A stretch of 64,000 nt of DNA from an uncultured Acidobacteriota bacterium. GTDB taxonomy: Bacteria > Acidobacteriota > Thermoanaerobaculia > Gp7-AA8. The DNA is taken from the NCBI GenBank assembly GCA_946887105.1, contig CAMPKJ010000002.1, positions 27,219-91,218 on the forward strand, in the 5' to 3' direction. The notes beneath the pieces were generated by a model that did no database searches, was not told the DNA's origin, and saw nothing but the letters and a program-made list of their open reading frames with translations. Positions within the stretch are counted from its first letter, which is position 1. Each line of letters begins with the position of its first letter. Of this stretch, positions 1-6,837 are shown piece by piece. The translations under genes and the position numbers were made by a program.

Positions 1-107
1 GTGGCCGTGCCGACGGTGCGATTCATGATGGCCATGAACTGTCCCTGCAGCGCGACCGCGATTCCTGCGGCGATGGCGATGAGCATCACAACGAGCGAGG
101 CTGACAT
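1..107 (-). CDS. DMT-type small multidrug/drug exporter-like membrane protein (YdcZ/DUF606 family), N-terminal fragment
   Basis: The first 35 residues of a protein running off the left edge are visible, beginning at the ATG complementary to 105-107. They read as a start followed by one hydrophobic segment (VVMLIAIAAGIAVALQ) and then a QGQFMAIMN stretch, resembling the first helix of the YdcZ/DUF606 branch of the DMT transporter superfamily, where a helix is followed by a conserved ALQ-G-N pattern. The family consists of small inner-membrane proteins of mostly unknown substrate. Only one membrane segment is in the window, so the assignment rests on a short stretch. It lies 15 bp downstream of imuB on the same strand but need not share its function. 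Confidence 0.45.
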   Translation of the reverse strand, partial: MSASLVVMLIAIAAGIAVALQGQFMAIMNRTVGTA

Positions 108-122
108 GACGCGCGAAGCGTA

Positions 123-1619
123 TCAGTCGTATCGCGCGTCGACGAACCAATCCGATGACGGCGCCGCCTGATACACGCGATAGATGCCGCCGCGCTCGAG
201 CTCGACGTCCCAGTATTCGCGCGCGGCGGGTGCGTCCTGCCACCATCCATCCTCGACGCGCCACGGTCCGGACGACATGCGCACGCTGCCGCACAGATCG
301 CCTTCGCCGGCGATCGACGCGATCTGCGTCTCTCCATCCGATTGCCGCGTGATCACTTCCACCGGAACCGGCGGACGCAGGACGCGCGGCGCGAGCAGGC
401 CGCGGCTCTGCTGCGGTTTCAGGCGCGTCTGCGGAGGAGGCGGCGGCGCGTATCCGGCCAGGTCGTAGCGTTCCGGAAGATGGCCGTCCACCGGCACGGC
501 CATGCCGACGCGGTCTTCGCCGAGAAGCGAAACCAGTCGCGCGATGGTGGTGGCGAGCTTCTCCGGCGACAGCGCGGCTGGTCCGAAGAGCGAGAGCTGT
601 GCGCGCCGCGGACGGTCGGGATGGGCGACCAGCGAGAAGCCGGTCACCGGCGCACCGGGAGGAGTCTTCTCGAGGTCGAGCCGCAGCAGCGTGAGCATGG
701 TCTTCACGTCGCGCGTCGGCGCGGGCAGATCGATCGCGCGCGCATGGAAACCGTCCGGCTCCAGCATCAGCGTCAGCTCGAGGCGCTGGCACGCGAAGCC
801 CTGCACTTCCATGCGCTGGCTGAGGCGGTCCAGTGCCGCGCTGGCGATGAACAGGAACGGCTCGAGCGCGACCAGCGGCCACTCCAGCTCCATCCCTTCG
901 CGGAAGTCGGGAGGCAGCGGACGCGGAATGAGCGGACGCGGATCGATGCCGCGCGCGGCGTAATGCAGCTCGCGTCCGAGCTCGCCGAGGCGGCTGGCCA
1001 CTTCGCTCTCCGGCAGGCCGGCCAGCTCGCCGATCGAGCCGATGCCCCAGCGCCGCAGCGTCGTGGCCGCATCGAGCTCCGGCGTCAGCCGCGCCAGCGG
1101 AAGCGGCGCGAGAAACTCCGATTCCGTTCCTGCCGCGACGATGGTCGGCGTCTGCGGCAGCTCGGCCGCGACGCGCGCCGCCAGCTTGCTGGCCGCGATT
1201 CCGGCGCGCGCGGGGAAGCCCATCTTCTCCGCCGCGGTGATCGCTGCTTTGGCCAGCGTGAGCTCGCTGTCGAAGTGCCGTTCCATGCCGGTGATGTCGA
1301 CGTACACGATCCCTTCGCCGGCATCCTCGACGCGCGGCGAAAACGTCTCCGCCACTTCGAACAGCGCCTCCTGCGCGGTGCGCTCGCATTCCATGTCGCG
1401 CGCGCGTGCGATCAGCTTCGGGACCAGCACGCGCGCCTGCGCGAGCGACATGCCCGGACGGATTCCCTTCGTGCGCGCGCGGCGCGTGGCCGCGATCACG
1501 TGCGCGTTCTGCGCATTGCCTTCGATGATCGCCAGCGCCTCCTGCAGCAGATCGGGCTCGCTGCGCAGCCGCGCGGCCAGCGGAAACATCGGCACGTGGA
1601 AACAGGCGATGCGCGTCAT
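123..1619 (-). CDS. imuB: ImuB, catalytically inactive Y-family polymerase homologue of the mutasome
   Basis: This 498-aa protein has the Y-family polymerase fold in order: N-terminal palm/fingers (about 1-170), a helix-hairpin-helix region with LRRWGIGSIGELAGL (about 185-205) and a little-finger region, then a C-terminal tail with a Trp-rich ending (WRVEDGWWQ). Catalytic Y-family enzymes start with an acidic metal-binding motif of the type DMDAF. Here the equivalent N-terminus reads ACFHVPMFPLAA without those acids, which is the hallmark of ImuB. In characterised systems ImuB binds the beta clamp and recruits DnaE2 (ImuC) for error-prone translesion synthesis. The ATG overlaps the imuA stop (ATGA), so the two are translationally coupled. 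No dnaE2 is visible in the window. Confidence 0.9.
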   Translation of the reverse strand: MTRIACFHVPMFPLAARLRSEPDLLQEALAIIEGNAQNAHVIAATRRARTKGIRPGMSLAQARVLVPKLIARARDMECERTAQEALFEVAETFSPRVEDAGEGIVYVDITGMERHFDSELTLAKAAITAAEKMGFPARAGIAASKLAARVAAELPQTPTIVAAGTESEFLAPLPLARLTPELDAATTLRRWGIGSIGELAGLPESEVASRLGELGRELHYAARGIDPRPLIPRPLPPDFREGMELEWPLVALEPFLFIASAALDRLSQRMEVQGFACQRLELTLMLEPDGFHARAIDLPAPTRDVKTMLTLLRLDLEKTPPGAPVTGFSLVAHPDRPRRAQLSLFGPAALSPEKLATTIARLVSLLGEDRVGMAVPVDGHLPERYDLAGYAPPPPPQTRLKPQQSRGLLAPRVLRPPVPVEVITRQSDGETQIASIAGEGDLCGSVRMSSGPWRVEDGWWQDAPAAREYWDVELERGGIYRVYQAAPSSDWFVDARYD

Positions 1620-2530
1620 TTGTCAGCGCTCTCGAACGGCTGCGTTGCCTGTGCGCCCGGCTTGATGTGGCGATGCTTTTCGAGCGTCACGTGCATGTCG
1701 ATGCCGTCCAGCAGGCGAGGGGACCGGGCATGAAGTTCCTCGGAGTGCCTCGGAGTTCCTCGGTCCCTCGGGGGAGCCCCCTCCGAGGAACCCGAGGAAC
1801 CCGAGGAACCCCGAGGAACTCCAATGTTGATCCAGCGGGCGCGGCTGAACGATGCCTTCAGCACCGCTTCGCTGGCGGTGCCGGTGAGCGGATACGGCGA
1901 GGACACCAGCATGGCCGTGTTCTGCGATTCGGCGGTGCGTGCCAGGCGCACCCACGCGGCGTCGGGAGCGCGGCGTCCGCGGACCGGGTGCAGGCCGACG
2001 TCGACGATCACGAGCTGGAAGCCGGTGGCGGTGATCATCTCCGCGCTCATCACCGCTTCCTTGACCGTGCGCGGGCGGATCCAGAGCAGGCGGCGCAGGT
2101 CGGCGCCGTTCTGCGCGGCGAGCTGCGGATCGAAGTGATCGCCGAGATCGATCAGCGCGGCGGCTTCGCCCATGCTCGTCGCGGCGACGAGTGTGGACAT
2201 CACGATGGAGAAGCGCCCCGATGCGCGGCGCGACACGAGCTCGACCATCTTGCCGCGCCGCAACCCGCCGCCGAGGAGTGTGTCGATGGCGGAGAGCATG
2301 GTGGGGAGCGTGACGGTGGTGCCGCTGTTCGCGGCGCGGCGGAGGAGCTCGGCGCCGCTGCGGACTTTGGCGGCGACCGAGTTTCCGAGAGAGGCGCGCA
2401 GCGCGCGCATCGCCTCACTCTCGCCTGGTTCTACGGGTGGTGGGGGTGGGACGAGGGTAGGTGCCGGGTTGCTCCGTTTGAAGTCGAGGAGCTGGAACTG
2501 CCAGTCGAGAAGAGGAGCCGGAGCAGCCAT
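1616..2530 (-). CDS. imuA: ImuA, RecA-like mutasome protein, with an in-frame repeat insertion
   Basis: This 304-aa protein precedes imuB and overlaps it by 4 nt. The core (about residues 70-235) is a RecA/SulA-like fold with IDTLLGGGLRRGKMVEL, typical of ImuA. The Walker A position reads VSRRASGRFS and is degenerate compared with RecA. A Walker B-like strand is present (FQLVIVDVG). ImuA is a structural accessory that acts with ImuB and DnaE2 in induced mutagenesis. Residues about 237-265 are a Gly/Ser/Arg-rich segment (RGSSGSSGSS then PPRDRGTPR) encoded by a palindromic repeat found twice more in this window. It keeps the frame, and the C-terminus resumes afterwards with DMHVTLEKHRH. The start ATG is the only good one. 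I could not identify a LexA site with confidence. Confidence 0.82.
   Translation of the reverse strand: MAAPAPLLDWQFQLLDFKRSNPAPTLVPPPPPVEPGESEAMRALRASLGNSVAAKVRSGAELLRRAANSGTTVTLPTMLSAIDTLLGGGLRRGKMVELVSRRASGRFSIVMSTLVAATSMGEAAALIDLGDHFDPQLAAQNGADLRRLLWIRPRTVKEAVMSAEMITATGFQLVIVDVGLHPVRGRRAPDAAWVRLARTAESQNTAMLVSSPYPLTGTASEAVLKASFSRARWINIGVPRGSSGSSGSSEGAPPRDRGTPRHSEELHARSPRLLDGIDMHVTLEKHRHIKPGAQATQPFESADK
1735..1822. repeat. Dispersed palindromic repeat, family A copy 1 (inside imuA)
   Basis: The left arm is about four tandem GTTCCTCGG-type units (1735-1774). The right arm is the inverted units CCGAGGAAC (1783-1822). The element is wholly inside imuA and is translated in frame. Copies 2 and 3 are at 34761-34850 and 37763-37859. 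The arms can fold into one long hairpin. Confidence 0.85.
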
Positions 2531-2871
2531 CGAAAAGAGTCGGTGCGACTGCGATCACTTTAGGCGGTAACACGGCGTAAACACAAGATGCGTGAATCGT
2601 GCACCGGAGCCGCGTCACCAGGGTTGCCCAAACGTTCGAAACAGGATGGTCCGCCGAGTCAAAAATAGCGCGCGTGGGTCATCCATGTGGGTCAACAAAC
2701 CGTTACGGGCCCAGTTTCTGACCCACTCAAAAATCACGGTTTTCAATGGAATCAGTAGTTTACGACGATGCGCGGCGTGGCACCTACGCTGCTCTAGAGC
2801 GGTCCGGTCGCCAAGCGCGACGATCGGTCGCATAGCGCGACGCCCATTCGCAAACTAACAGGAGAGATTGA
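2531..2871. other. Divergent intergenic region between imuA and the M43 protease
   Basis: This 341-bp gap separates two divergent genes and must carry both promoters. Visible elements: a repeated GTGGGTCA half-motif around 2674-2697 (twice as GTGGGTCA, with TGACCCAC inverted at about 2718-2725), which could be a regulator site, and a palindromic AACGTT/TTCGAA stretch near 2630-2642. The M43 gene has a Shine-Dalgarno sequence (CAGGAGA) just before its ATG. I see no convincing consensus promoter for either gene and no small ORF worth calling. Confidence 0.4.
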
Positions 2872-3783
2872 ATGCATCGTAGCCTCATCGTTGCCCTGTC
2901 CCTGGTTCTGACCCTTGGCGCGTTCGCGCAGGAAGACATTCTCGAATCGAAGCGCGAAGCGCTCGGCCTTGGCGAGCGGACCATCCGCGGTTGCGCCACC
3001 GTCCAGCCGACGGAAGAAGAAGCGCTGGCCATCGAGCAGGCAGCCGAAGAAATGGCAGCCCTGCGTGGCAGCTCCGATCGCGGCCTTTCCACCGAAGCAC
3101 TGGCGACGATCAGCGTCTACGTGCACGTGATCACCAACACCTCCGGCGCCGGCAACATCTCCGACACCGTGATCGCCAACCAGATCCGCGTGCTGAACGA
3201 CTCGTACAGCGGCGTGACGGGCGGCTACAACACCAAGTTCCGCTTCGTGCTCGCGGGCATCACCCGCACCGCGAACAACACGTACTTCAGCGCCGGCTAC
3301 GGCACGACCGCCGAGACCTCGATGAAGAACGCGCTCCGCGTCGGCGGCGCCTCCACCCTGAACATGTACTTCAACCAGCCGAGCACCGGCGAGCTGGGAT
3401 GGGCGACCTTCCCGTCGAGCTATGCCAGCAAGCCGAAGATGGACGGCGTCGTCTGCGACGGCCGCACCGTTCCGGGCGGTTCGTTCTCGCCGTACAACGA
3501 AGGCGACACGGCCACCCATGAAGTCGGCCACTGGCTCGGCCTCTACCACACGTTCCAGGGCGGCTGCTCGAAGAACAACGACTTCGTCGCCGACACCAAC
3601 GCCGAGCGCTCGCCGGCCTTCGGTTGCCCGACCGGCCGCAACTCCTGCGCCGGCAAGCAGTATCCGGGCAACGATCCGATCGAGAACTTCATGGATTACA
3701 CCGACGACTTCTGCATGTACAAGTTCACGCAGGGCCAGGACGCGCGCGCGACCTCGCTGTCGGGCACGTACCGCGGACTGTAA
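2872..3783 (+). CDS. Secreted zinc metalloprotease, pappalysin-like (M43 family)
   Basis: This 303-aa protein opens with a clear signal peptide (MHRSLIVALSLVLTLGAFAQ, cleavage likely after the AFA) and a short propeptide. The catalytic zinc site is H216-E-V-G-H220-W-L-G-L-Y-H226, the extended HExxHxxGxxH motif of metzincins, followed by a Met-turn (NFMDYTDD, Met274). These plus the Cys-rich stretches (GGCSKNND, GCPTGRNSC) match bacterial M43 (pappalysin/ulilysin-type) peptidases, which are usually secreted Arg/Lys-specific or general endopeptidases. The length matches single-domain members. A CAGGAGA ribosome binding site precedes the ATG and a strong terminator follows, so it is probably monocistronic. 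The substrate cannot be inferred. Confidence 0.9.
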   Translation: MHRSLIVALSLVLTLGAFAQEDILESKREALGLGERTIRGCATVQPTEEEALAIEQAAEEMAALRGSSDRGLSTEALATISVYVHVITNTSGAGNISDTVIANQIRVLNDSYSGVTGGYNTKFRFVLAGITRTANNTYFSAGYGTTAETSMKNALRVGGASTLNMYFNQPSTGELGWATFPSSYASKPKMDGVVCDGRTVPGGSFSPYNEGDTATHEVGHWLGLYHTFQGGCSKNNDFVADTNAERSPAFGCPTGRNSCAGKQYPGNDPIENFMDYTDDFCMYKFTQGQDARATSLSGTYRGL

Positions 3784-3806
3784 TCCTCACTCCTCGCGTT
3801 ACCATT

Positions 3807-3840
3807 CGAGCCGGGCTGAGAAGCCCGGCTCGATTTTTTA
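3807..3840 (+). terminator. Rho-independent terminator after the M43 protease
   Basis: A perfect 11-bp stem (CGAGCCGGGCT at 3807-3817 with its complement at 3822-3832), a GAGA loop and a following ATTTTTTA tract lie 24 bp past the stop codon. This is a textbook intrinsic terminator. Confidence 0.93.
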
Positions 3841-3856
3841 TGGAGACCGATCCCGA

Positions 3857-4606
3857 ATGTTCCTGACTTCGATTCTTCTCGCGGCCACGATCGCCGTCAA
3901 AGCGGATGTCCCCCGCGTCACTCCCGCGGAACTGAAAGCGCTGATGGACAAAGGGGAGGCGGTGGCCGTCGACGTCCGCGGCAGCGTCCCGTACGAGCTC
4001 GGTCACATCAAGGGCGCCGCCTGGCTTCCCCTCGGCCTGATCGCGCAACGCTTCGGCGAGCTGCCGCAGGACAAGCTCATCGTCACGTATTGCACGTGCA
4101 AGGCGGAAGAGACCAGCCTCGAGGCAGCGATGCTGCTCGCGAAGCAACACGGTTTCGAGCGCGTGGCGGTGCTGGTCGGCGGGTATCCTGCGTGGACCGG
4201 CGCCGGATTGCCCACCGAGGCCATTCAGGAGGCTGCGCCGGCCGAAGCGACACCAGCGCGCGGCGGACGTCTCGCGCCTCCCGCGGCCGTCACCTGCGAC
4301 CGCAACCAGCTCACTTCGTACACGGGCAAGGTGAAGTCCTACAAGCGCCAGAGCGGCAAGACCGTCCTGGTGATCGAGACCACCGCGGACACGACCGAGA
4401 CGGTGACGCTCGTCCACGAGAACAGCGACGACCCGTCGCGCTTCTACCTCATCGACGGCACGCCGTTCACGGCTCGCGACTGGAGCCGCGTCGAAGTCCG
4501 CAAAGGGGAGTTGCACCCGAACATGAGCGCGGTGGCGTGGGTCTGCAGCAACGGGCGGAACGTCATCGACTGGCGGCCGGGGACGACATTCAGCGGCGCG
4601 GAGTGA
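3857..4606 (+). CDS. Exported rhodanese-domain protein with a C-terminal domain of unknown function
   Basis: This 249-aa protein begins with a short hydrophobic leader (MFLTSILLAATIAV), probably a signal peptide. Residues about 20-125 form a rhodanese homology domain: VTPAELKALMDKGEAVAVDVR, GHIKGAAWLP and a C-terminal VLVGGYPAW. The active-site loop reads YCTCKAEETS, with two cysteines instead of the usual single Cys loop, so sulfurtransfer is plausible but the loop is atypical. Residues about 150-249 form a separate small beta-rich domain (CDRNQLTSYTGKVKSY to VAWVCSNGRNVIDW) with two Cys and no family I recognise. The chosen ATG follows the terminator by 17 bp. A longer upstream reading frame exists but crosses the terminator and the M43 gene. 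Confidence 0.78.
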   Translation: MFLTSILLAATIAVKADVPRVTPAELKALMDKGEAVAVDVRGSVPYELGHIKGAAWLPLGLIAQRFGELPQDKLIVTYCTCKAEETSLEAAMLLAKQHGFERVAVLVGGYPAWTGAGLPTEAIQEAAPAEATPARGGRLAPPAAVTCDRNQLTSYTGKVKSYKRQSGKTVLVIETTADTTETVTLVHENSDDPSRFYLIDGTPFTARDWSRVEVRKGELHPNMSAVAWVCSNGRNVIDWRPGTTFSGAE

Positions 4607-4624
4607 TGCTGTAAATCTCTCTGC

Positions 4625-4638
4625 TATAATCCGCGCCG
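4625..4638 (+). promoter_or_regulatory. Putative -10 region for zapA with GC-rich discriminator
   Basis: TATAAT at 4625-4630 is followed directly by CCGCGCCG. The start codon of zapA is 27 nt further on, predicting a short 5' leader. No strong -35 is visible. The same TANAAT-plus-CGCGCC arrangement recurs at several genes in the window. Confidence 0.6.
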
Positions 4639-4657
4639 TTTCAGGTAACTTTTTCCG

Positions 4658-4948
4658 ATGGACGCGAAACACGACTCGACCACGGTCGAGATCTTTGGTC
4701 AGACGTACAACGTTCGCGGAAATGGTGACCCGGACTATTTAGCGGAGCTTGCGCAGTTTGTCGACACCAGGATGCGGGAAGTAGCCTCGCAGGTCGCTAC
4801 CGTAGACCCAGCGAAAATCGCAATCCTGGCGGCTTTGAACATAGCCGACGAGTTTTCACGATTCAGACGCCAGCGGGACGATGCCGCGGGAATCTGGCTC
4901 GAGAAAACGGAGGAAATATCAGAACGGCTCAGTGAGGTAATAGGCTGA
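4658..4948 (+). CDS. zapA: Cell division protein ZapA
   Basis: This 96-aa protein has the ZapA layout: an N-terminal beta region (TTVEIFGQTYNVRGNGDPDYL), a central helix with LAELAQFVDTRMREVASQ and the conserved AILAALNIADE helix, ending in a coiled coil. ZapA is cytoplasmic, binds FtsZ and bundles its filaments at the division ring. Length and motif order are normal. As in many proteobacteria, it is directly followed by a 6S RNA-like locus. Here rny and ymdB come next, so division, RNA polymerase control and RNA turnover genes are adjacent. Confidence 0.88.
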   Translation: MDAKHDSTTVEIFGQTYNVRGNGDPDYLAELAQFVDTRMREVASQVATVDPAKIAILAALNIADEFSRFRRQRDDAAGIWLEKTEEISERLSEVIG

Positions 4949-4964
4949 GCAACTGATTGCAGTA

Positions 4965-5135
4965 CAGTTGTTTCGGAGTCCCTGCAGAGTTCGTGATGCA
5001 CGATCTAGCACTTGAACCGTACTTCTTATCCCGGGTAGCTCGCGTCTCGGGTCGCGTGCACACCTTCGTCCGGCCAGAAGCCGGACCTCAGAAGGTAGCC
5101 AAAACGGCACGAGTAGGGCGCCCACCTGTCTCGTA
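4965..5135 (+). ncRNA. ssrS: 6S RNA (SsrS)
   Basis: The gap after zapA folds like 6S RNA. CCCT (4980-4983) pairs with AGGG (5115-5118), and TTCGTG (4990-4995) pairs with CACGAG (5108-5113) to form the closing stem. An inner arm follows, with a hairpin (GTCCGGC, CAGA, GCCGGAC region at 5069-5086) clasped by CCTTC/GAAGG, as in the central bubble of 6S. The CGCCCACCTG after the closing stem resembles the 3' tail of many 6S RNAs. Location after zapA is the classical place of ssrS. 6S RNA mimics an open promoter and sequesters housekeeping RNA polymerase in stationary phase. The exact ends are estimates, and a hairpin at 5124-5140 may mark the 3' end. Confidence 0.75.
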
Positions 5136-5201
5136 CAGGTTCAGGTAAGAATCACCACACGGCTCAGGCGGGGCCCGAAATCTTTCCTCCCAGCCTACGC
5201 A

Positions 5202-5218
5202 ACCTCCCACGTGGAGGT
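5202..5218 (+). promoter_or_regulatory. Hairpin sequestering the rny Shine-Dalgarno sequence
   Basis: ACCTCC (5202-5207) is the exact complement of GGAGGT (5213-5218), with a CACGT loop. GGAGGT is the ribosome binding site of rny, 5 nt before its TTG start. In the RNA the site would be hidden in a 6-bp stem. Confidence 0.6.
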
Positions 5219-5223
5219 GCGGT

Positions 5224-6795
5224 TTGGAATTCACACAGATACTGATTGCAATCGGCGTAGGAATTGTCCTCGCCGTCGTTCTGGCGCTCATCTGGGGCGC
5301 CATCTCCCGGAAGCGGACCGCGGCGCAGGCGGAAGAGTCGCGCCACGCCGCGGACCGGATCCTCGAAGACGCCCGCAAGCAGGCCGCGGCCCGCGTCAAG
5401 GAAGCCGATCTGGAGGCGAAGGAAAAGCTCCTCCAGATGCGCGCCGACTTCGACCGGAAGTCGCAGCAGAGCCGCGATGAGATCAAGGCGGTCGAAAAGC
5501 GGCTCCAGCAGAAGGAAGAAGGACTCGACAAGAAGACGCAGCAGGTCGAGAGCCGCATCGCCGAGGTCGAGAAGCGCGACAAGAGCCTCAACGACCGCGA
5601 GAAGCGCGTCGAGGCGCGCGAGACGGAGCTCGATGAGTTGATCGAGTCCCAGCGCCACCGTCTCGAACAGGTGGCCGGCCTCACCGCCGAGGAAGCAAAG
5701 CGCGAGTTGATCCGCGGCATCGAGAACGAGGCAAAGCTCGAAGCCGCGCACATCATGAAGCGCATCGAGACCGAGGCCACCGAGCTTGGGAACCAGAAGG
5801 CGAAGAAGATCCTCGGCATGGCCATCCAGCGCATGGCTTCCGACTACGTCGCCGAGAACACCGTCTCCGTCGTCGACCTCCCCAGCGAAGACATGAAGGG
5901 CCGCATCATCGGCCGCGAAGGACGCAACATCCGCGCGCTCGAACTGGCCACAGGCGTCGATCTCATCGTCGACGACACTCCGGAGGCAGTGATCCTCTCC
6001 GGCTTCGATCCGATCCGCCGCGAAGTCGCGCGCATCTCGCTCGAGCGGCTGATGCAGGACGGACGCATCCATCCCGCGCGCATCGAAGAGCTGGTCGAGA
6101 AAGTGCGTCAGGAGCTCGATCAGAAGCTGTTCGAAGAAGGGGAGGCCGCGGCGTTCTCGCTCGGCATCACCGACGTGCATCCCGAGGTCCTCAAGCTCCT
6201 CGGCCGGCTCCGCTATCGCACGTCGTACGGACAGAACGTGCTCGTGCACTCACTCGAAGTCGCACAGCTCGCCGCGCTGATGGCGGTGGAGCTCGGCGTC
6301 AACGACACCATCGCCAAGCGCGGCGGCCTGTTGCACGACATCGGCAAGGCCATCGATCGCGAGATGGAAGGCACGCACCTCGAGCTCGGACGCCAGGTGC
6401 TCGAAAAGTACGGCGAGAAGCGCGAGATCATCCACGCGATGGAGTGCCATCACGGCGATTACGATCCGACCACGGTCGAGGCCGTGCTCGTCAATGCCGC
6501 CGACGCGCTTTCTGCCGCGCGCCCCGGTGCACGCCGCGAGATCCTCGAGAACTACGTGCACCGTCTGGAGCGTCTGGAGTCGATTGCCAATCAGATGGAC
6601 GGCGTGTCGAAGAGCTTCGCCATTCAGGCAGGGCGCGAGCTTCGCATCATCGTGAACTCGGAGAAGATCACGGACGAGCAGTCGATCTGGCTTTCGAAAG
6701 ACGTGGCTCGCAAGATCGAGTCGGAATTGCAGTATCCGGGTCAGATCAAAGTCACGGTCATTCGCGAGATGCGGGCGACGGAATACGCGAAATGA
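5224..6795 (+). CDS. rny: Ribonuclease Y
   Basis: This 523-aa membrane-anchored endoribonuclease initiates mRNA decay in many bacteria. Domains in order: an N-terminal membrane helix (about 4-25), a long charged coiled coil (about 30-200), a KH RNA-binding domain with IIGREGRNIRALE (about 215-280), and an HD hydrolase domain (about 335-430) with GGLLHDIGKAID and ECHHGDYDP, followed by the C-terminal region. The length is normal (about 510-520). The start is TTG at 5224, supported by GGAGGT 5 nt upstream. That site is complementary to ACCTCC just before it, so translation may be structurally controlled. The ymdB gene follows, a conserved pair with rny in many phyla. Confidence 0.95.
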   Translation: MEFTQILIAIGVGIVLAVVLALIWGAISRKRTAAQAEESRHAADRILEDARKQAAARVKEADLEAKEKLLQMRADFDRKSQQSRDEIKAVEKRLQQKEEGLDKKTQQVESRIAEVEKRDKSLNDREKRVEARETELDELIESQRHRLEQVAGLTAEEAKRELIRGIENEAKLEAAHIMKRIETEATELGNQKAKKILGMAIQRMASDYVAENTVSVVDLPSEDMKGRIIGREGRNIRALELATGVDLIVDDTPEAVILSGFDPIRREVARISLERLMQDGRIHPARIEELVEKVRQELDQKLFEEGEAAAFSLGITDVHPEVLKLLGRLRYRTSYGQNVLVHSLEVAQLAALMAVELGVNDTIAKRGGLLHDIGKAIDREMEGTHLELGRQVLEKYGEKREIIHAMECHHGDYDPTTVEAVLVNAADALSAARPGARREILENYVHRLERLESIANQMDGVSKSFAIQAGRELRIIVNSEKITDEQSIWLSKDVARKIESELQYPGQIKVTVIREMRATEYAK

Positions 6796-6834
6796 CGCGG
6801 TACACCGCGTCATCCTGAGCAAAGCGAAGGATCT
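6794..6834. repeat. Dispersed repeat, family G (CATCCTGAGC...GAAGGATC) between rny and ymdB
   Basis: GACGCGG-TACA-CCGCGTC (6794-6811) forms a perfect 7-bp hairpin that includes the end of the rny stop codon. It is followed by ATCCT...AGGAT inverted arms around GAGCAAAGCGA. The motif ending GCGAAGGATCT is a widely dispersed intergenic repeat in many bacterial genomes. Its GAAGGA lies 6 nt before the ymdB TTG start and can serve as the ribosome binding site. Confidence 0.7.
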
Positions 6835-6837
6835 ATA

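Noticed and set aside
1735..1822. CRISPR array from the regular CCTCGG units
   Set aside because: Units are about 9-10 bp without spacers and are inverted in the second half; no cas genes nearby.
2531..2871. LexA box controlling imuA
   Set aside because: AACGTTCGAA near 2632 is suggestive, but spacing does not match known LexA boxes and its position relative to a promoter is unclear.
3422..3856. Upstream extension of the rhodanese frame
   Set aside because: It crosses an intrinsic terminator and overlaps the M43 gene out of frame. The ATG at 3857 gives a proper N-terminus.
5124..5140. Separate small tRNA-like or terminator element after 6S RNA
   Set aside because: The 6-bp hairpin lacks a T tract and tRNA features; it is best treated as a part of the 6S 3' end region.
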